Source: an uncultured Clostridium sp.
GTDB taxonomy: Bacteria > Bacillota > Clostridia > Lachnospirales > Lachnospiraceae
Assembly: GCF_900547735.1 (NCBI RefSeq)
Contig: NZ_URHZ01000097.1
Coordinates: 1 to 16,726 of the forward strand
Direction of reading: 5' to 3'
DNA length: 16,726 nt
Part shown: positions 1 through 6,379 of the stretch, piece after piece
How the letters are laid out: every line of letters starts with the position of its first letter
Position numbering within the stretch: position 1 is the first letter of the stretch
Translations under genes and position numbers: made by a program
Notes under the pieces: model-generated
The model's input: only the letters and a program-made list of their open reading frames with translations
What the model was told of the DNA's origin: nothing
Databases searched by the model: none

Positions 1-130
1 AACTTTTTCTGCCCGGATTCCCCACCCGCGACAACCTGCAACCCGGGACTGAAGACTCATCCCCTCCCTCCCACCATTCCGCCCCCCGGCCGTCCCGGCG
101 GCGTTCTCATTCTTCAGCCAAACAACCTGT
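1..130. other. C-rich non-coding left edge
   Basis: The plus strand is markedly rich in C runs (61-64, 66-68, 70-72, 82-87, 94-96), so the minus strand carries closely spaced G runs that could form a G-quadruplex. Short open frames cross the edge on both strands, but their translations are low-complexity (Pro/Gly/Arg-rich) and match nothing I recognise. One minus-strand ATG at 60-58 sits next to a G-rich, ribosome-site-like tract and stays open to the window edge, but with only 20 codons it cannot be judged. I call no gene here. Confidence 0.4.
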
Positions 131-159
131 TGTGCAATCCCCCATTCTTATAGTATAAT
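130..159 (+). promoter_or_regulatory. Probable sigma-A promoter for the tatD-family gene
   Basis: A perfect TATAAT lies at 154-159. The best -35 match, TTGTGC at 130-135, is only half consensus, with an 18-base spacer. Transcription would begin near 166, giving a leader of about 50 bases. The -10 is convincing and the -35 is weak. Confidence 0.5.
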
Positions 160-218
160 GAGGTGGGAAATGCACCCCACACTGAAAATTCCAATGTAGA
201 AAAGAAAGGACAGAGTTT

Positions 219-992
219 ATGCGGGGAATAATCGACAGTCACGCCCATATCTGCGGAGCGCAGCTTTATCCGCGGTGGGAAGAGGTGGTTGCAGGGGCGA
301 AAGAGGCAGGCATTGAAAAAATCATGATTGTCTGCACGGAGCTTTCCGAGGCGGAGCGGGCGATTCGGATGGCGGAGATGGATCCCATGTTTGACGTGGC
401 CTGCGCATTTTATCCGAATGATCTTTTAAAGGTAACGGAAGAGGATTTTGTGCGGCTGGAAAGGCTGGTACGCAAGCCGCAGGTTAAGGCGGTGGGTGAG
501 ATAGGGATGGATTATTACCCCTATGAAGAGACGGTGCCCGCAGATATCCAGAAGGAGGCCTTTATCAGGCAGATCCGGATGGCGAATGAGGTGGATAAGC
601 CGGTACTGATCCATATGCGCCTGGCAACCGACGACACGAGACGTTATATGAAAGAGAACCTGAAGGTGCCCGGCATTATGCACTGTTACAGCGGCGGCGC
701 CGAAGCGATGCAGGATTTTCTCGATATGGGAATGTATATATCCTTTTCGGGAAATATTACATTTGAACTGGATGATGAAAGTACACAGAGGGCGGTAAAG
801 GAAGTTCCGCTTGACCGGATTCTGGTGGAGACGGATGCACCGAGCCTGACACCGGCTCCGATGCAGGGGAAAGAGAATGAACCACGGTATATTACTTATG
901 TGATTGAGCACATCTGCCGTGTGAGGAATATGAAAAGGGAAGAATTAATAAGGGCGGTCAATGAAAATTACAGACGCCTTATGAAAGAATAG
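219..992 (+). CDS. TatD-family metal-dependent hydrolase (putative DNase)
   Basis: This 257-residue protein has the full TatD pattern of metal ligands: the DSHAH motif with H8 and H10, E94 in GEIGMDYY, H132 in VLIHMR, H155 in HCYSGG and D206 in ETDAP, followed by the family's NEP.Y segment. The length is normal (about 255-265). TatD proteins are cytosolic two-metal TIM-barrel hydrolases; several members show 3'-5' exonuclease or AP-endonuclease activity, but the natural substrate of this subgroup is not settled by sequence. An AAAGGACAG-like ribosome site precedes the ATG. The adenine deaminase gene starts 88 bases downstream with no terminator between, so the two may share a transcript. The usual RGKRNEP segment reads QGKENEP here, a mild divergence near the active site. 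The family call is firm; the exact subfamily (TatD, YcfH, YjjV) is not. Confidence 0.9.
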   Translation: MRGIIDSHAHICGAQLYPRWEEVVAGAKEAGIEKIMIVCTELSEAERAIRMAEMDPMFDVACAFYPNDLLKVTEEDFVRLERLVRKPQVKAVGEIGMDYYPYEETVPADIQKEAFIRQIRMANEVDKPVLIHMRLATDDTRRYMKENLKVPGIMHCYSGGAEAMQDFLDMGMYISFSGNITFELDDESTQRAVKEVPLDRILVETDAPSLTPAPMQGKENEPRYITYVIEHICRVRNMKREELIRAVNENYRRLMKE

Positions 993-1080
993 ATGGTACT
1001 GTACGGAAGGCCGGAAAGAAAAGGAACGGTACGAAACAGGTACAAATCGATGATACCCGGACACAGAGAGGAGACAAACT

Positions 1081-2850
1081 ATGATTAAACTGGAACCAAA
1101 GAATAAAAAGGAGCTTTTAAAAACGGCCCTCGGCCTTGTAAAGGCCGATCTGGCGGTGATCAACTGCCGGCTTGTGAATGTATTTACGGGGGAGATCTAT
1201 CCGGCCGTAGTCTATGTAAAAGACGGATTTATCGCACATGTGGAGACGGAGAAACTGGAGGGACCTTTTGAGGCGGAGGAGATTTATGACGGAAAGGGAC
1301 GTTATCTGATCCCGGGACTGATTGATTCCCATATGCACATTGAGAGTTCCATGATGACTCCGCGGAATTTTGCCAGGGTCGTGATTCCCCACGGAACGAC
1401 CACGATCATTCATGACCCGCATGAGCTGGCCAATGTTTACGGCGTGGATGCGGTAAAATATATGCACGACAGCGCCGACGATCTGCCGATGCGACAGCTC
1501 GTGGACATCCCAAGCTGCGTTCCGGCCGTACCGGGCTGCGAGAACGCGGGAGCCGAGTTCTTTGCCGGAGAGATCCGGGAACTGGCAAAGCTTGAACGGG
1601 TGGTCGGCCTGGCCGAAGTGATGGATTTCTATGGGGTGATGAACGGCGACGACCGTATGATGGATATCATCGAGGCGGCAGAGGAGAGCGGCCTTTATCT
1701 TCAGGGACATGCGCCGGGCCTGATGGGAAGACAGCTTTCCGCATATCTCTGCGGCGGTCCGAATACCTGTCATGAGACGACCAGGGGCGACGAGGCGCTT
1801 GGCAAGCTCAGGGCAGGCATGTATGTGGATGCCAGGGAGAGCTCCATCACAAAGAACGTCAAGGCCATTGTGGAGGGAATCGACGGAATCCGTTTCTACG
1901 ATACACTGACTCTCTGCAGCGACGACAGGGAGAGTGATGATCTCCTGCACACGGGCCATTTGAACGCAGTAGTCAGAAAGGCCATTGAATGCGGCATGGA
2001 TCCGGTGCTGGCCATCAAGAGTGCCACAATCAATACGGCCAGGGAAATCGGCGTATCCCACATCGGAGCCGTGGCGCCCGGCTATACGGCGGATATGGTC
2101 CTGACCGAAGACATTAACACCATGTGGGCGGATGCCGTATTTTTCGGTGGAAAGCTGGTTGCCGAGAACGGAAAGCTGACGGTGGAGATCGAGGATCGCG
2201 AATACGCCATCGAGAAGCGAAATTCTATGAATGCAGGAGAAGTGACGCTTGATGACTTTATCGTAAAAGCCCCTGTGGAGAGCGGTACCGTAAAAGTCCA
2301 TGTAATGGAATACCACGATCTTCTCCAGAGCATGACCAGATGTGCGGTGGAAGAGCTGGAAGTGAAGGACGGCACGGTCGTGCTGAAAGAGGGCATGGCG
2401 TTTGTAGCCGTAATCAACCGTCACGGCAAAGGGACAAAGGCCCTTGGAATCGTAAAGAACTTTGGAAGCAGCGAGGGAGCCATTGCATCTACCGTCTCCC
2501 ATGATTCCCATAACCTGGCGATTGTCTACTTCAAACCGGAAGACGCCTTTGCGGCGGCAAAGGAACTGATTGCAAAAGGCGGCGGAATGACGGCGGTAAA
2601 GGACGGAAAAGTCCTCAATACCCTGAGACTGGAGGTCGGCGGCCTGATGACCAGGCTGAATGCCGAGGAACTGACAAAAGAGGCGGCAAAGATGAAAGAG
2701 ACGGAGCGAGGTCTGGGACTTACGGCCCAGGAAAATCCGCTTCTGCGCATCGTTTCCCTGGCGCTTCCCGTTATCCCGGATGTGAAAATGTCCGATTTAG
2801 GCCTGGTTTCCGTGGCGGAACAGAAGATTCTTCCGCTGTTCACGTCATAA
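1081..2850 (+). CDS. ade: Adenine deaminase
   Basis: The 589-residue protein is of full family length and belongs to the COG1001 adenine deaminases, which hydrolyse adenine to hypoxanthine and ammonia in purine salvage in the cytosol. Seen directly: the metal-binding SHMHIE motif (H84, H86), the HDPHE motif at 111-115, GLAEVMDF, GHAPGL, the SDD acid motif in LCSDDRESDD, and the C-terminal GGGMTAVKDGKVL segment with the following GGLMT. The order is the amidohydrolase TIM barrel first, then the family-specific C-terminal domain. AGAGGAG at 1067-1073 is seven bases from the ATG. The gene follows the TatD-family gene without a visible terminator. It is distinct from the eukaryotic-type Add-like adenine deaminase. 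The pairing with upp in the same window is a loose salvage theme but not an operon. Confidence 0.95.
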   Translation: MIKLEPKNKKELLKTALGLVKADLAVINCRLVNVFTGEIYPAVVYVKDGFIAHVETEKLEGPFEAEEIYDGKGRYLIPGLIDSHMHIESSMMTPRNFARVVIPHGTTTIIHDPHELANVYGVDAVKYMHDSADDLPMRQLVDIPSCVPAVPGCENAGAEFFAGEIRELAKLERVVGLAEVMDFYGVMNGDDRMMDIIEAAEESGLYLQGHAPGLMGRQLSAYLCGGPNTCHETTRGDEALGKLRAGMYVDARESSITKNVKAIVEGIDGIRFYDTLTLCSDDRESDDLLHTGHLNAVVRKAIECGMDPVLAIKSATINTAREIGVSHIGAVAPGYTADMVLTEDINTMWADAVFFGGKLVAENGKLTVEIEDREYAIEKRNSMNAGEVTLDDFIVKAPVESGTVKVHVMEYHDLLQSMTRCAVEELEVKDGTVVLKEGMAFVAVINRHGKGTKALGIVKNFGSSEGAIASTVSHDSHNLAIVYFKPEDAFAAAKELIAKGGGMTAVKDGKVLNTLRLEVGGLMTRLNAEELTKEAAKMKETERGLGLTAQENPLLRIVSLALPVIPDVKMSDLGLVSVAEQKILPLFTS

Positions 2851-2904
2851 ATTAATAAAATGTTCGCTGTGGAAAGACAAATGTATTTTCTTTGCGGAAA
2901 AATG

Positions 2905-2933
2905 TTGATTTTTTCTGCGAATTGGTATAGGAT
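2905..2933 (+). promoter_or_regulatory. Probable promoter of the asd-galM transcript
   Basis: TTGATT at 2905-2910 and TAGGAT at 2928-2933 are 17 bases apart, and each matches the sigma-A consensus at four or five of six positions. Transcription from near 2940 would leave a leader of about 160 bases before asd. A shifted -10, TATAGG at 2926-2931, is also possible. Confidence 0.45.
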
Positions 2934-2940
2934 ATACGTT

Positions 2941-3101
2941 AATGTTATGATTCGTTACGCCGCACCGTTCTCAGAGAACCGGCGGACTGTGTGCGCACCG
3001 GATCACCGCAGGGAATCCCCGGCATACTAAAGAGGGGCGCCGGTAACTGGAAAGACAGTGGACAGTTACGGAAATCGAATTCGGGAATGAGGAGAATAGC
3101 T
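2941..3101 (+). promoter_or_regulatory. Structured 5' leader of asd, class unknown
   Basis: Several hairpins can be drawn. One spans 2960-2985 with GTTCT/AGAAC at its tip around a CAG loop and a G+C base. CCGGC at 3019-3023 can pair with GCCGG at 3039-3043. A strong stem pairs CCG(G)TAACTG at 3040-3049 with CAGTTACGG at 3063-3071. The last two share the bases 3040-3043, so they exclude each other, as in a switching leader. No U run follows, so any control would act on translation or stability rather than termination. I compared it by memory with lysine, SAM, T-box, cobalamin and THF leaders and found no convincing match to their conserved cores. Confidence 0.4.
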
Positions 3102-4193
3102 ATGGAAATGAAGAAGAAATTACGTGTAGGCGTTTTAGGCGCAACAGGAATGGTTGGACAGCGTTTTATTACACTTTTGGCTGAACATCCGTGGTATGAG
3201 GTAACTGCAGTGGCGGCAAGCCCCAGATCGGCAGGCAGAACATACGAAGAAGCAGTCGGCGGCCGCTGGAAGATGCAGACGCCAATGCCGGAATCCGTAA
3301 AAAATATGGTTGTGATGAATGTCAACGAAGTGGAAAAGGTTGCCGCAGCCGTAGATTTTGTCTTCAGCGCCGTTGATATGACGAAAGAAGAGATCAGAGC
3401 AATCGAGGATGCCTATGCCAAGGCTGAGACACCGGTTGTTTCCAATAACAGCGCCCATCGCTGGACACCGGACGTCCCGATGGTAGTGCCGGAGATCAAT
3501 CCGGAACACTTCAAAGTAATTGAATTCCAGAAAAAACGCCTTGGAACAAAGAGAGGCTTTGTCGCTGTAAAACCAAACTGCTCCATCCAGAGCTACGCTC
3601 CTGTTCTGACCGCATGGAAAGAATTCGAGCCGTATGAGGTGGTTGCCACTACATACCAGGCAATCTCCGGCGCAGGAAAAACCTTTAAAGACTGGCCTGA
3701 GATGGTGGAGAATATTATCCCATACATCGGCGGCGAGGAAGAAAAGAGTGAGCAGGAGCCGCTCAGACTCTGGGGCGAGATTAAAGACGGTGAGATTGTG
3801 AAGGCAGACGGGCCTGTCATCACCTGCCAGTGCATCCGCGTGCCGGTTCTGGACGGACATACGGCCGCCGTATTTGTTAAATTCAGAAAGAAACCAACGA
3901 AAGAGCAGCTGATTGAGAAGCTTGTGAACTTTAAAGGCCTTCCTCAGGAGATGGAACTTCCGAGTGCACCGAAGCAGTTTATCCAGTATCTGCAGGAGGA
4001 TAACCGTCCTCAGGTCAAGCTGGATGTCGACTTTGAAAATGGCATGGGAGTTTCCGTCGGCCGTCTGAGGGAAGACACGGTTTATGACTGGAAGTTTGTC
4101 GGACTTTCCCACAACACATTGAGAGGCGCCGCAGGCGGAGCCGTTCTCTGTGCGGAGCTTCTGACGGCCCAGGGATATATTGAGGGGAAATAA
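3102..4193 (+). CDS. asd: Aspartate-semialdehyde dehydrogenase (archaeal/fungal-type branch)
   Basis: It reduces aspartyl-4-phosphate to aspartate semialdehyde with NADPH, the branch point to lysine/diaminopimelate, threonine and methionine, in the cytosol. The 363-residue protein opens with the nucleotide-binding GVLGATGMVGQRF segment (about residues 10-22), has the catalytic cysteine C160 in KPNCSIQ, and a likely catalytic histidine H253 in LDGHTAAVF. Length and motif wording fit the archaeal/fungal-type branch rather than the E. coli type. I chose the ATG at 3102 because AGGAG at 3090-3094 is seven bases upstream; the frame stays open back to 2991, but that part overlaps the structured leader and looks non-coding. 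galM starts one base after the stop, so translation is probably coupled. The long leader suggests control at the RNA level. Confidence 0.95.
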   Translation: MEMKKKLRVGVLGATGMVGQRFITLLAEHPWYEVTAVAASPRSAGRTYEEAVGGRWKMQTPMPESVKNMVVMNVNEVEKVAAAVDFVFSAVDMTKEEIRAIEDAYAKAETPVVSNNSAHRWTPDVPMVVPEINPEHFKVIEFQKKRLGTKRGFVAVKPNCSIQSYAPVLTAWKEFEPYEVVATTYQAISGAGKTFKDWPEMVENIIPYIGGEEEKSEQEPLRLWGEIKDGEIVKADGPVITCQCIRVPVLDGHTAAVFVKFRKKPTKEQLIEKLVNFKGLPQEMELPSAPKQFIQYLQEDNRPQVKLDVDFENGMGVSVGRLREDTVYDWKFVGLSHNTLRGAAGGAVLCAELLTAQGYIEGK

Positions 4194-4194
4194 T

Positions 4195-5250
4195 ATGTAC
4201 AAAAAAGTAAAATTTGGTGAACTGTCAGACGGAAGAAACGTGACCCAGTATACGCTGGTCAATAAAAACGGACTTTCCGCATCCTTCCTGGATCTGGGAG
4301 GAATCTGGTCCTCCATGCTGGTTCCCGGACGGGACGGTGAGCTGGCGGATGTAGTGCTTGGATATGATACGATTGAGGCATGTCTGGGAAACGGCGGCCA
4401 TCTGGGTGAGATCGTCGGAAGAAACGCCAACCGCATCGGAAAGGCAGAGTTTACATTAAACGGAGTGACTTATAAGCTGGAGGCCAACAATGGCCCCAAC
4501 AACCTTCACAGCGGCCCCGATTTCTACAGAAACAGAATCTGGGATACCGAGGTGACCGAAGAGGAGGATGGGACGTCCATCACATTTTCCCTCTTAAGCC
4601 CCGACGGAGACCAGGGATATCCGGGCAATGCGAGGATTTCTGTAGTCTACACGCTGACGGAGGAAAATGAGCTGAAGATCCGTTACCATATGGTCTGCGA
4701 TCAGGACACCGTTGCCAATATGACGAATCACAGCTACTTTAATCTTGCAGGCCATAGGAGCGGAAGCGCCATGGATCAGCTTGTGTGGATCGATGCGGAT
4801 CGTTACACTCCTACGGACGATGTGGCTATCCCTTACGGGGAACTCCGGCCGGTAGCGGGAAGTCCGATGGATTTCACCGTAAAGAAACCAATCGGCCGCG
4901 ATATCGACGCGGACTGTGAGCAGATACGGTTCGGCCACGGCTATGACCACAACTGGGTCCTGAACCATGAGCCGGGGAAACTGTCGCTCTCAGCCAAGGC
5001 CTGGGATGAGAAGAGCGGACGCACAATGGAAGTCTATACGGATCTTCCGGGCATCCAGTTCTATACCGCCAATTATCTGGAGCCGGATATTCCGGGGAAA
5101 GAGGGCGTGCTGTACGGCCCGCGCCAGGGATACTGTTTTGAGACGCAGTATTATCCCAATGCGGTCAATATGCCGGATTATCCGTCCCCTGTTTTGAAAG
5201 AGGGAAAAGAATATAGTACTACCACAATTTATAAATTTATGATAGAATAA
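4195..5250 (+). CDS. galM: Aldose 1-epimerase (galactose mutarotase)
   Basis: This cytosolic enzyme interconverts the alpha and beta anomers of glucose, galactose and related aldoses. The 351-residue protein shows the family markers: GRNANRI (75-81), NNGPNNLHSGP with H105, NHSYFNL with the catalytic acid H179, GYDHNW with D251, and FETQYYPN with the catalytic base E316. The length matches the GalM family. The start is ATG 4195, served by GAGGGG at 4182-4187 inside the end of asd, with seven bases between; a TTG at 4180 in frame is less likely. The gap to asd is a single base. No galactose-utilisation gene is nearby, so the partnership with an amino-acid gene is odd. A terminator follows at 5256-5307. 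Confidence 0.95.
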   Translation: MYKKVKFGELSDGRNVTQYTLVNKNGLSASFLDLGGIWSSMLVPGRDGELADVVLGYDTIEACLGNGGHLGEIVGRNANRIGKAEFTLNGVTYKLEANNGPNNLHSGPDFYRNRIWDTEVTEEEDGTSITFSLLSPDGDQGYPGNARISVVYTLTEENELKIRYHMVCDQDTVANMTNHSYFNLAGHRSGSAMDQLVWIDADRYTPTDDVAIPYGELRPVAGSPMDFTVKKPIGRDIDADCEQIRFGHGYDHNWVLNHEPGKLSLSAKAWDEKSGRTMEVYTDLPGIQFYTANYLEPDIPGKEGVLYGPRQGYCFETQYYPNAVNMPDYPSPVLKEGKEYSTTTIYKFMIE

Positions 5251-5255
5251 ATCAG

Positions 5256-5307
5256 TACAGGGATGCAGTAAAGAGCCGTCCGGCAGAAGCTGCAGCCCTG
5301 TATTTTT
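5256..5307 (+). terminator. Rho-independent terminator of asd-galM
   Basis: TACAGGGATGCAG at 5256-5268 pairs with CTGCAGCCCTGTA at 5290-5302 (12 pairs, one A.G mismatch). The loop holds a small GCCG/CGGC helix, and TTTTT follows at 5303-5307. It begins six bases after the galM stop. Confidence 0.85.
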
Positions 5308-5378
5308 GAGAAAGCCTGGGCATGACGGCCGGTTTAAGCCGGGTATGAACAATAACATTGCGGAGGATGAAACAGAAA

Positions 5379-6320
5379 ATGGGAGCGACAGAGGGGAAGA
5401 CAAATAACAGGAAGATAACGGCTTTAGCTTCAGCCGGACTTATGTTTGTGACGATTGTATGGGGCAGCGCGTTTGTGGTCATGAAGAATTCAATGGATGT
5501 AATCAAACCGACGTACCTCCTGGCATACAGGTTTACGATTGCGACGGTTGGACTTATGATTATTTTCAGGAAACATGTGAAGACGATGACCCGGGCCGAT
5601 ATCGGCTGCGGCACCCTGCTGGGGTTTCTTTTGTTTATCAGCTACTATTTTCAGACCTATGGGCTGAAGTTTACGACCGCCAGCAAGAATGCGTTTATCA
5701 CGACGCTGTACGTCATAATTGTTCCTTTTCTGCACTGGCTTTTTAATAAAGTAAAACCATCGAGAAATAACGTCATTGCCGCCTGTATTGCGGTGGTCGG
5801 CCTGGCGCTCCTTTCGCTGAAGGGCGACCTGACGGTCAATTACGGTGATTTTTTGACCTTTATCTGCGGCTTTTGTTTTGCTCTTCATATGGTTTTCATC
5901 GATCGTTATACCATGGTTTACGATCCGATTAAACTGACGGTGGTCCAGATGGGCTCCTGCGCCGTGATTTCCTGGCTTGTGGCCTTCACGTTTGAGGGCT
6001 CCTGTAATCTGGGCGTCTTTGCAGACAGAGGAGTGCTTTTATCCATTCTGTACCTGGGACTTGTTTCAAGCATGCTCTGTTTCCTGCTCCAGACCGTGGG
6101 ACAGACCTATCTGAGCGCAAGTACATCATCGATCCTGCTCTCTTTTGAATCGGTGTTCGGTCTGGTGTTTTCGGTGATTTTCCTCAGTGAGCCGGTGACG
6201 CCCAGGATGCTTGTGGGATGCGGGCTGATGTTTGCGGCGGCAATCCTGGCGGAGCATAAATCGTCGGGCGGTAAGAAATCCGGGAAAATGAAAAGGCAGG
6301 AAGAGGCGGCGGAGGTTTAA
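5379..6320 (+). CDS. EamA/DMT-family transporter
   Basis: A 313-residue integral membrane protein with about ten hydrophobic segments in two repeats of five, the architecture of drug/metabolite transporters with two EamA domains. Typical family wording is visible: FVTIVWGSAFVVMK in the first helix, LLAYRFTIATVGL, and in the second half SSMLCFLLQTVGQTYLSASTSSILLSFESVFGLVFSVIFLSE. The C-terminus is a short Lys/Glu-rich cytosolic tail. Substrates in this family are varied (metabolites, amino acids, drugs) and cannot be read from sequence. The start is uncertain: GGAGG at 5362-5366 directly abuts an ATG at 5367, so the ATG at 5379 is preferred, though its 12-base spacing is long. The gene follows the galM terminator and is probably transcribed separately; only a weak promoter (ATGACG/TATGAA) can be drawn upstream. 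Confidence 0.88.
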   Translation: MGATEGKTNNRKITALASAGLMFVTIVWGSAFVVMKNSMDVIKPTYLLAYRFTIATVGLMIIFRKHVKTMTRADIGCGTLLGFLLFISYYFQTYGLKFTTASKNAFITTLYVIIVPFLHWLFNKVKPSRNNVIAACIAVVGLALLSLKGDLTVNYGDFLTFICGFCFALHMVFIDRYTMVYDPIKLTVVQMGSCAVISWLVAFTFEGSCNLGVFADRGVLLSILYLGLVSSMLCFLLQTVGQTYLSASTSSILLSFESVFGLVFSVIFLSEPVTPRMLVGCGLMFAAAILAEHKSSGGKKSGKMKRQEEAAEV

Positions 6321-6329
6321 ACTCCGGCT

Positions 6330-6359
6330 TTGAAAGTACGGAATCGTTACATATATATT
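6330..6359 (+). promoter_or_regulatory. Possible promoter of topB
   Basis: TTGAAA at 6330-6335 (five of six matches) is followed by TATATA at 6352-6357 or TATATT at 6354-6359, a spacing of 16 or 18. The leader would be about 14 bases. The site is plausible but the region is short and AT-rich. Confidence 0.45.
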
Positions 6360-6379
6360 TACAGAATGTGGGGAATGGA

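Noticed and set aside
1..60. Partial minus-strand gene starting at 60
   Set aside because: Only 20 codons are visible, with no recognisable sequence; the G-rich stretch before it may be compositional rather than a ribosome site.
1117..2511. Long minus-strand open frame of 464 codons
   Set aside because: It is the antisense shadow of the firmly identified adenine deaminase gene, and its translation shows no recognisable family.
2851..2904. Terminator after adenine deaminase
   Set aside because: Only a weak, interrupted pairing (AAAGA/TCTTT) can be drawn, without a suitable T run directly after it.
2991..3101. N-terminal extension of asd (37 extra codons)
   Set aside because: The frame is open, but it lies in the structured leader, reads as low-quality protein, and a well-spaced AGGAG precedes ATG 3102, where the conserved Rossmann start begins.
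5345..5407. Short 20-codon frame before the DMT transporter (possible leader peptide)
   Set aside because: It has no ribosome site and no codon bias of note; overlap with the transporter start looks accidental.
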